Assembly: GCA_905372205.1 (NCBI GenBank)
Contig: CAJPOH010000024.1
Span: forward strand, 1-8,325
Length of the DNA stretch: 8,325 nt
From: an uncultured Treponema sp.
Lineage (GTDB): Bacteria > Spirochaetota > Spirochaetia > Treponematales > Treponemataceae
Reading direction: 5' to 3'
Shown: positions 1-5,217 of the stretch, in pieces
Numbering within the stretch: position 1 is the first letter of the stretch
Layout: each line of letters opens with the position of its first letter
Position numbers and translations under genes: made by a program
Notes under the pieces: generated by a model
Told to the model about the DNA's origin: nothing
The model's input: the letters and a program-made list of their open reading frames with translations, nothing else
The model's database searches: none

Positions 1-196
1 CTTCTTTTATGATTATAAAAATAGCCAAAATTATTTTTCTAATAGAACTTCTAAGGAAGTACCGATTAATTCGACAGCGAATGCTATCGCATTCCAATAA
101 ATTTCCTCTCGTCACAGAAGCTGAAAGCCCCTGCCACTACGCTGGCTTTCGCCACGATTGTATTGCATTGCAAAACACGCATGTATCGCGATGCGT

Positions 197-261
197 TGCT
201 GTACAGAATGCGGTCGCAATATAGCGGGGTTTGCACACCCAATGCTGTACAGGATGGGGTC
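197..261 (+). repeat. Imperfect direct repeat around TGCTGTACAG
   Basis: A 19-bp unit occurs at 197-215 and 243-261 with two mismatches (A207/G253 and C211/G257), 46 bp apart. Each copy contains the 8-bp palindrome CTGTACAG, so the copies could also pair with each other across the spacer. It lies inside the GC-rich block; function unknown. Confidence 0.5.
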
Positions 262-270
262 AGTACATTG

Positions 271-298
271 TGAGGATTTGTCTTAAGACAAATCCTCA
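271..298. repeat. Perfect 28-bp palindrome
   Basis: The left arm TGAGGATTTGTCTT (271-284) is followed without spacer by its exact reverse complement (285-298), centred on CTTAAG. It could form a cruciform or RNA hairpin, or bind a dimeric protein. It is not followed by a T-run and no gene ends beside it, so a terminator role is not supported. CAGTACATT (261-269) and AATGTACTG (319-327) form an outer inverted pair around it. A similar palindrome lies at 3961-3991. Confidence 0.8.
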
Positions 299-316
299 TT
301 CTAAGGAATTGTTATG

Positions 317-385
317 CTAATGTACTGTTTTCACATTCCCTAATGTACTTATTTAACATTTTCTAATGTACTGTAAGATTTTAGT
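317..385 (+). repeat. Three tandem copies of a 23-bp repeat
   Basis: CTAATGTACTG, CTAATGTACTT and CTAATGTACTG begin at 317, 340 and 363, an exact 23-bp period. Copies 1 and 2 match at 18 of 23 positions over the whole unit. Copy 3 matches only in the first 11-12 bases. The spacing, close to two helical turns, suits a row of protein binding sites on one DNA face, but no binding protein is indicated. The array lies about 140 bp upstream of the tRNA promoter. Confidence 0.6.
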
Positions 386-521
386 ATGGATAAGGAAGAT
401 AGTGAAAATGCTGAGGCTGTTACCTTTGGATTCTAGCATTTTTATACATTCAATGCAATAAATATTTTCCTTAAACGGTTATTGGATTGGATTGTTAATT
501 GTAAGTGCATAAGTTATTATA

Positions 522-548
522 TTGACATAATCCATTGTTTTATATAAT
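522..548 (+). promoter_or_regulatory. Promoter of tRNA-Lys
   Basis: A consensus -35 box TTGACA (522-527) precedes TATAAT (543-548) with a 15-nt spacer. TAATAT at 545-550 gives a 17-nt spacer and may be the working -10. Initiation near 555-557 would leave a leader of about 30 nt before the tRNA at 588, to be removed by RNase P. Strong, unregulated boxes of this kind are expected for a stable RNA gene. Confidence 0.7.
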
Positions 549-587
549 ATATCGGTACTTTTTGTGGGTTATACCTGCATGGAGTGC

Positions 588-660
588 GGGCCATTAGCTC
601 AGCTGGTAGAGCAACAGACTCTTAATCTGTGGGTCGCAGGTTCGATGCCTGCATGGCTCA
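588..660 (+). tRNA. tRNA-Lys(CUU)
   Basis: The 73-nt sequence folds as a complete cloverleaf. The acceptor stem is GGGCCAT with ATGGCTC (one G-T pair), the D stem GCTC/GAGC, the anticodon stem ACAGA/TCTGT and the T stem GCAGG/CCTGC with loop TTCGATG. The anticodon loop CTCTTAA (619-625) has anticodon CTT at 621-623, reading AAG lysine codons. C32 is base 619 and A37 is base 624. The discriminator is A660. CCA is not encoded (TCT follows), so it must be added by the CCA-adding enzyme. The gene has its own promoter and terminator and is convergent with trmJ. Confidence 0.95.
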
Positions 661-689
661 TCTCCTTTTCATATTGATTGCTCCTATTT

Positions 690-729
690 AATAGTCTATC
701 ACTTTTTAAGTGGTAGGCTATTTTTTTTT
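690..729 (+). terminator. Rho-independent terminator of tRNA-Lys, inside trmJ
   Basis: Bases 692-704 pair with 708-720 around a TTT loop, giving a 13-bp stem (15 with two closing A-T pairs), followed by nine T (721-729). Two positions (T695-G717, T699-G713) are G-U wobbles in the plus-strand RNA but would be A-C mismatches in minus-strand RNA, and the minus side lacks a long T-run. The signal therefore serves the plus-strand tRNA transcript. It overlaps the last codons and stop of the opposing trmJ gene. Confidence 0.8.
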
Positions 730-1487
730 ACTTGATGGGATAATTTATTAAAGATATTCTCAAAAAACTCTGCTTCTTCTTCTGTAAGTTTTGCTCTTGT
801 CATCATTTGCGAAAGAAATATTTTGCAATCTTTCTCTCCACCTTTTTTATAAAGCCCCATTTCTTCCAGTTTAGCAACAATAGTATTTGCAATATCACAA
901 GATTCATTAAAGGTTATCATTTCTCTTTTTTCTTCGCTATTATTCTTCCATTTGAAAAGAGGAGTTATTCTCTCTTTTGTTTGAGTTGAAGCTTTTTCTT
1001 TTTCCACAAAGAAAGAATAAGCTATAATCAGAACTGCATGTGAAAGATTATACGAAGGATAATTTTTACTTGAATGAATATTAATAGAATGAGAACAAAC
1101 TGTCATCTCCTCATCTGTAAGTCCTGTCCTTTCATTACCAAAAACTATTGCAATCTTCTTAAAATTCTCTTTTTTTGAAAACCTAACTGCGTCATCAACA
1201 GAAAATCCTTGATGTTTTCGCTTAACGCCAACTCTCCTAGTAGTTGCAAAAACAGCATTGCACCCACTAGTTGCTTCTTTTAATCCTTCTATTGTTGCAG
1301 GGAAAAACTGAGCTTCATCCCAGATATAGCGAGCATGCAAGGCAAGAGTCAACACTTCTACTTCATTATAAATATTCTTGTCCCCGACAATTCTTAAAAC
1401 TGACAAATCTGTGTTTGCCATCACACGACAAATAGCCCCAACATTCAAACTTGTTTCAGGTCGGCAAAGAACCACAATAATTTCCAC
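699..1487 (-). CDS. trmJ: TrmJ-like tRNA (cytidine/uridine-32-2'-O)-methyltransferase
   Basis: A SpoU/TrmH-family (SPOUT) methyltransferase of 262 residues, best matched to TrmJ, which transfers a methyl group from S-adenosylmethionine to the 2'-OH of nucleotide 32 in tRNA. All three family motifs are visible. Motif 1, around N15 to R21 (NVGAICR), carries the catalytic arginine. Motif 2 is VFGNERTGL at 115-123. Motif 3 is NYPSYNLSHAVLIIAY at 142-157, with the expected Ser and Asn (S145, N147). The C-terminal 80 residues are helical and charged, like the dimerising extension of TrmJ. The start is GTG (1485-1487), with AGGAAG at 1495-1500 lying in the last codons of the upstream exporter gene. 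The 4-nt gap suggests one operon with coupled translation. TrmH or another SpoU member is possible, but the motif wording favours TrmJ. Confidence 0.85.
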   Translation of the reverse strand: MEIIVVLCRPETSLNVGAICRVMANTDLSVLRIVGDKNIYNEVEVLTLALHARYIWDEAQFFPATIEGLKEATSGCNAVFATTRRVGVKRKHQGFSVDDAVRFSKKENFKKIAIVFGNERTGLTDEEMTVCSHSINIHSSKNYPSYNLSHAVLIIAYSFFVEKEKASTQTKERITPLFKWKNNSEEKREMITFNESCDIANTIVAKLEEMGLYKKGGEKDCKIFLSQMMTRAKLTEEEAEFFENIFNKLSHQVKKNSLPLKK

Positions 1488-1491
1488 GAGA

Positions 1492-3861
1492 TTACTTCCT
1501 AAAAGGCTTTAGCATAAAAATTAAAACAGGCGTTATAAAATAATCTGCAACTAAAGCAACAAAAAAACCAAATGCACCAAGTAAGCCTATTTGCACAATC
1601 CCCTGTAGGAGAGACACAGCATTTGTTGCGAAGCCTATACACAAAATAATGCTAGTTGCAAGTAGTGTTTTTCCTATTGTTTTGAATGTTCTTAGCACAG
1701 AAATTTCATAATCATGAGTGTTTTCAAATTCTATTTTTGAATGGGTAATAAAATATATCGTGTCATCAACAGAAATACCTAAAAGCATGGGCATAATGGT
1801 CATAGTAACCATATCAAGATATATTCCAAGATAGCTCATAACAGCACCTATTGCAAAGAGAGGAGCAATGTTTGGAATCATCCCAATAAGAGCCAGCTTA
1901 ATACTACCAAAAGCTATAAGCATAAGAATAAATATCGCTAAAAGTGAAAATATAAGTGATGATATCTCTCCATTTACAATATATGAGTTGATGTTTGCAA
2001 AATCAAGCTCATTTCCAATCAAAAAAACTTTAGCATTTGGAACAATTTCTTTTGCCTTTGCCTCTAATATCTTCATATTACGTGTTACTTCTTCGGAATC
2101 AAATTCTTTCACTTCCACTCTTATCCTAGCAGTTTTATATTCATCATCTATCCATTTTGAAATATCACCACCACCAGAAACTTCATATAAAAATAACATT
2201 TCTGCTAGCTCTTGATTACTATTAGGAAGTTTATATAACAAAGGTCTATCTTCATTCAAAGTTTGATTCATCTCTTTTAGTACATTTAATATAGAAAATA
2301 TCTTTGCTTCACCTTCAACTTTTTTGGTATGTGCAAAACTAGCTATGAACTCTTCGAGTTTTTCAATCTCTCTCAAATTTTCAACATCTTTTATTGCATC
2401 TTCTGTCTCAAACCTCACCATAACATTATAATTAAAGTATGAACCTAGTGTAGAGTTTACAATTGAATGTAATCTTTTGATATATGGAACACGAAGCCCC
2501 ATAAATGTGTAACCATCCATTTTAATTGTAATGTTAAAAAGGCCCGGTAAGCAAGCAATAAATAAAAGAGTTGAAACAATGACTATCGGAAGACGATATT
2601 GAAGCACAAACCTACCAAATCGCATAAATTGCTCATCAACAAAGTTGAACAATTTTGCTTCTTTTTTTTTCGATAAATGCTTAATGTCTTTGTCTTTTCC
2701 AAAGCTCATAACAATAGGAATTATCATTGCTGCATAAAAGTAGACAGACCAAACTGTCATAGCACAAGATGCTCCAAGCCATCTTAATGGGTATAGTGAA
2801 GTAGTCAAAAATGAAAGAACAGAAGCTATTGTAGTTATCACAGTAAAAAGAAGAGGCCATCCAGTTTCTTCTATGGAAGCAATAACAGCTTCTTTACGTT
2901 GCCCAAACTTATAAAAATAATGTTTGAATGAATTAAGTAAGTGTATTGAATATCCAACAGAAAGAGCCATTGCCAAAAGAATAGGAATACTCACCATATA
3001 TGAATCAGCTATGATATTAAAATGCCCCATAAAACCAAAAACTACGCCAATGCCTAAAATTAAAACTAAAACAGGAATGATAGTTCCAATAAAAGACATT
3101 GTGAAAATGATAAGTAATACTATCATTATCGAAAAACTCACCATTACTGTTTTCGTTGTTTCTTCTAAAACTACGGTGTGTTCTTCCATTTCTGTGTATG
3201 GAACACCAGCTGGTTTAATTTTATATACATTGCTTTTCCATTTAGGATTTGTTACAACATCAATAGCAACTTGACCTGCTTTGTACATAGGAGCGGTTAG
3301 GGCATTGCCTTCCTTTTCTTCTCCTTCAGGAAAAGGTTTTAGTGAAAGAATAAGCCAGCATTCTTTTGAGTCAGATGAAACTAGTTTATTAACAAGACTT
3401 TTCCTAGAAAGAATAATTTGCTTTTCTTTTTCAATCTCTTCAGTTTTTTCTGGGATTCCATTTTCGAATGGGCGATATATTGCCATTCCATCTTCGTTTC
3501 CTATCGTTACTTCAACATCTGTGATGGACATAATTGACGTAGCATAAGGCACTTTTTCTAATAGTTCAGCACCAATAGCTTTAATTGTTTTAAGCACTTC
3601 AGGTTGAAACACATCATTTGATTCCACTAATAAAACGATATTCTCACTGTTACCAAAAAGATTTTCAAACTCTTTCATCATAAGTTTATGTTCTTCGGTT
3701 TTAGGGATCATATCAGTTTGGTCAGAAAGAATCTGCACTTTGGGTATTCCTGTCATTCCAACAACAGAAACAACTGCCATCAAAATTAAAAAAAGAAATC
3801 TATATTTTATTTGGATTTCTGCCCACTTCCTAAAAAACTTCTGCACATACTTCACCTTCAT
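1492..3861 (-). CDS. RND superfamily (MMPL-type) exporter
   Basis: A 789-residue inner-membrane protein with the classic duplicated RND layout. TM1 is at about 21-42, followed by an extracytoplasmic domain (43-237) and TM2-6 (239-386). A cytoplasmic link (387-420) leads to TM7 (423-444), a second extracytoplasmic domain (445-632) and TM8-12 (633-785). TM10 carries SVDDTIYF (D699, D700), the usual proton-relay position; the equivalent TM4 segment reads SVGYSIHL with G303 in place of the acid. Family members move lipids, hopanoids or other hydrophobic compounds using the proton gradient. The substrate here is unknown. The ATG start has GGAG (3868-3871) 6 nt upstream. It is the first gene of a pair with trmJ. 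The length is typical of single-chain MMPL/HpnN-like proteins and shorter than tripartite HAE pumps of about 1,000 residues. Confidence 0.85.
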   Translation of the reverse strand: MKVKYVQKFFRKWAEIQIKYRFLFLILMAVVSVVGMTGIPKVQILSDQTDMIPKTEEHKLMMKEFENLFGNSENIVLLVESNDVFQPEVLKTIKAIGAELLEKVPYATSIMSITDVEVTIGNEDGMAIYRPFENGIPEKTEEIEKEKQIILSRKSLVNKLVSSDSKECWLILSLKPFPEGEEKEGNALTAPMYKAGQVAIDVVTNPKWKSNVYKIKPAGVPYTEMEEHTVVLEETTKTVMVSFSIMIVLLIIFTMSFIGTIIPVLVLILGIGVVFGFMGHFNIIADSYMVSIPILLAMALSVGYSIHLLNSFKHYFYKFGQRKEAVIASIEETGWPLLFTVITTIASVLSFLTTSLYPLRWLGASCAMTVWSVYFYAAMIIPIVMSFGKDKDIKHLSKKKEAKLFNFVDEQFMRFGRFVLQYRLPIVIVSTLLFIACLPGLFNITIKMDGYTFMGLRVPYIKRLHSIVNSTLGSYFNYNVMVRFETEDAIKDVENLREIEKLEEFIASFAHTKKVEGEAKIFSILNVLKEMNQTLNEDRPLLYKLPNSNQELAEMLFLYEVSGGGDISKWIDDEYKTARIRVEVKEFDSEEVTRNMKILEAKAKEIVPNAKVFLIGNELDFANINSYIVNGEISSLIFSLLAIFILMLIAFGSIKLALIGMIPNIAPLFAIGAVMSYLGIYLDMVTMTIMPMLLGISVDDTIYFITHSKIEFENTHDYEISVLRTFKTIGKTLLATSIILCIGFATNAVSLLQGIVQIGLLGAFGFFVALVADYFITPVLIFMLKPFRK

Positions 3862-3885
3862 AAATCACTCCATTTAAGACTTTGT

Positions 3886-3914
3886 ATTGTATGAAATAAT
3901 GAAGAAATTTGCTA
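3886..3914 (-). promoter_or_regulatory. Candidate promoter of the exporter-trmJ pair
   Basis: On the minus strand TAGCAA (3914-3909) and TACAAT (3891-3886) are separated by 17 nt. The -10 matches the consensus at five of six positions, the -35 at only three. Initiation near 3879 would give a leader of about 18 nt containing the GGAG ribosome site. It is the best candidate seen in the gap, but not proven. Confidence 0.35.
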
Positions 3915-3960
3915 GGTTTAAGGCATTGAGTGATCTTTATGACCAATACAAATTCCTATT

Positions 3961-3991
3961 TGAGAATATTAGCTTAAAGCTAATATTCTCA
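3961..3991. repeat. Perfect 15-bp inverted repeat with a 1-nt centre
   Basis: TGAGAATATTAGCTT (3961-3975) and its exact complement (3977-3991) flank A3976. The outer TGAG/CTCA and inner CTTAA sequences resemble the palindrome at 271-298. It lies between two divergent genes, so it is not at the end of any gene. It may be a protein site, a cruciform or part of a dispersed intergenic repeat. Confidence 0.8.
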
Positions 3992-3993
3992 GC

Positions 3994-4048
3994 AAAACGT
4001 CGGCAACGCCGACTTTTGACCCCCTAAGCCCCCAGTCCTTGCTGGGCT
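3994..4048. repeat. Two GC-rich hairpins in the exporter/tsaD gap
   Basis: GTCGGC (3999-4004) and GCCGAC (4008-4013) form a perfect stem around AAC. They are flanked by AAAA (3994-3997) and TTTT (4014-4017), which extend the stem apart from a bulged C3998. The shape is that of a weak bidirectional terminator. A second hairpin pairs CCCAG (4031-4035) with CTGGG (4042-4046) and can be extended by AGC/GCT with a bulge. By hand count 66 of 119 bases at 3992-4110 are G or C, well above the surroundings. No reading frame of note is present. The structures may insulate the two divergent promoters or belong to an intergenic repeat. Confidence 0.5.
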
Positions 4049-4123
4049 GTTATTCTTTGCTCGAACACCTCGATCCGCTCAGATTCTGGGGTTGCGATCC
4101 GAGTAGATCAGATCTTCCAAACG

Positions 4124-4152
4124 TTGCTTATAAATTATTTACATGCTAAAAT
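4124..4152 (+). promoter_or_regulatory. Extended -10 promoter of tsaD
   Basis: TTGCTT (4124-4129) and TAAAAT (4147-4152) are separated by 17 nt. TGC directly before the -10 makes it an extended -10 element, which can compensate for the weak -35. The ATG of tsaD is at 4162, only 9 nt after the -10, so initiation at the usual distance (about 4159) would give a leader of only a few nucleotides. Confidence 0.55.
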
Positions 4153-4161
4153 ACGGCTATT

Positions 4162-5184
4162 ATGTTAGTTCTTGGTATAGAATCTTCATGTGATGAAACT
4201 GCAGCATCTATAGTGCAGGATGGAAAAAAGATATTGAGCAATGTTGTTGCAACTCAAATACCCTTTCACAAGATGTACAAAGGTGTTGTGCCAGAAATTG
4301 CAAGCAGAAAACATATAGAGTTTATTCTTCCTGTCGTTAAAAAAGCTTTAAAAGAAGCAGATGTTTCATTGCAAGAAATAGATGGTATTGCTGCAACAAA
4401 TAGACCTGGTCTTATGGGAGCTTTACTAGTTGGGTTGACTTTTGCAAAAACATTAAGTTTATCTATAAATAAGCCATTCATTGCTATTAACCATATGTTA
4501 GCTCATCTTTATGCAACACAATTATTCGTTGATGTTGCTTACCCCTATTTAGGACTCTTAGTCTCTGGTGGGCATTGCATAATTTGCAAAGTGTTAGATT
4601 TTGATAAAATAGAAGTGCTTGGAACAACTATAGATGATGCACCAGGTGAAGCATTTGACAAGGTTGCAAAGTTCTATGATTTAGGTTATCCAGGAGGTCT
4701 CATAATAGATAATTTAAGCAAATATGGAAACGTCAAGGCTGCTAATTTTCCTCTCCCTAATTTGCACGGAGCAGGGCATGAATATGATGTTTCTTATTCA
4801 GGTCTTAAAACTGCTTGTATAAATCAGATAGAGCAATTTTGGAATCCAGAATATCCCAAAACAAATGAAAACATTGCTGCAAGTTTTCAGCATACGGCAA
4901 TAAAAATTCTATTGAGAGCAATATCCCACGCAATAAAAGATACTAAGCTTGACATTCTGGTTGCAGGAGGAGGTGTCGCCGCTAATTCGTATTTGCGCGA
5001 AAAGCTAGAAGAGATTCCAAATCTTAAATGCCTCTTCCCACCACTTTCATTATGCACTGACAACGCCGCAATGGTTGCAGGTCTAGGCTTTCATTACTTA
5101 AAGAAAGGCATAACCAGTAGCCTATCAACAGAAGCAGAAGCAAGAGTGCAAGGCTTTAGCAAAAAAGGCAAACAAAAAAAATGA
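4162..5184 (+). CDS. tsaD: TsaD, tRNA N6-threonylcarbamoyladenosine transferase
   Basis: TsaD (formerly Gcp/YgjD, Kae1 family) transfers the threonylcarbamoyl group from threonylcarbamoyl-AMP to A37 of tRNAs that read ANN codons. In bacteria it works with TsaB and TsaE after TsaC makes the intermediate. The 340 residues are full length for the family. Visible marks are the N-terminal GIESSCDET (5-13) of the ASKHA fold, the metal-binding HMLAH (H111, H115), SGGH at 135-138, the DAPGEAFDKVAKFYDLGYPGG region (159-179), SYSGLKTA (211-218), AGGGVAAN (268-275) and the third metal ligand D300 in CTDNAAM. The ATG fits the conserved N-terminus. No Shine-Dalgarno sequence precedes it, in keeping with the very close promoter. 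The tail (GFSKKGKQKK) is lysine-rich and unremarkable. It is transcribed alone and converges with the next gene after 33 bp. Confidence 0.97.
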   Translation: MLVLGIESSCDETAASIVQDGKKILSNVVATQIPFHKMYKGVVPEIASRKHIEFILPVVKKALKEADVSLQEIDGIAATNRPGLMGALLVGLTFAKTLSLSINKPFIAINHMLAHLYATQLFVDVAYPYLGLLVSGGHCIICKVLDFDKIEVLGTTIDDAPGEAFDKVAKFYDLGYPGGLIIDNLSKYGNVKAANFPLPNLHGAGHEYDVSYSGLKTACINQIEQFWNPEYPKTNENIAASFQHTAIKILLRAISHAIKDTKLDILVAGGGVAANSYLREKLEEIPNLKCLFPPLSLCTDNAAMVAGLGFHYLKKGITSSLSTEAEARVQGFSKKGKQKK

Positions 5185-5217
5185 TGAATAAGCAAAAACA
5201 CCCTTGTGCGGTAGATA

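Larger units (their letters stand above)
49..308. repeat. GC-rich, hairpin-rich block bracketed by a 10-bp direct repeat
   Basis: TTCTAAGGAA occurs at 49-58 and again at 299-308. Between the copies lies a segment of very different composition: by hand count 103 of 210 bases at 61-270 are G or C, against 17 of 60 at 301-360. The segment holds several perfect small hairpins: GAATGC/GCATTC (79-84/89-94), GAAAGCC/GGCTTTC (123-129/144-150) and ACGCAT/ATGCGT (177-182/191-196). It ends exactly at the second direct repeat with a 28-bp palindrome. No transposase and no clear terminal inverted repeats are visible. The repeat could be a target duplication around a non-autonomous element, or chance. Reading frames on both strands here look like composition artefacts rather than genes. 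Confidence 0.4.

Noticed and set aside
9..299. Open frames of 71 codons on both strands (9-224 plus, 84-299 minus)
   Set aside because: They cover the same GC-rich repeat-like block, lack ribosome sites, and one reads through the palindrome. They are best explained by composition.
317..385. CRISPR array
   Set aside because: The three units are direct 23-bp tandem repeats without unique spacers, only the first 11 bases are well kept, and no cas gene is present.
405..442. Hairpin AAAATGCT/AGCATTTT as terminator
   Set aside because: The loop is 22 nt, the stem is AT-rich and no gene ends just upstream.
408..461. 17-codon frame with AAGGAAG 9 nt before its ATG
   Set aside because: Too short to judge, with no downstream protein gene it could control as a leader peptide and no recognisable content.
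1868..3547. Plus-strand open frames opposite the exporter gene (1868-2215, 2924-3274, 3281-3547)
   Set aside because: They are antisense shadows of a clearly coding RND gene, and none has a ribosome site or family resemblance.
5185..5217. Terminator between the convergent tsaD and the 469-residue gene
   Set aside because: Only a 3-4 bp stem (CAC/GTG) with five T on the minus strand is visible, too weak to call.
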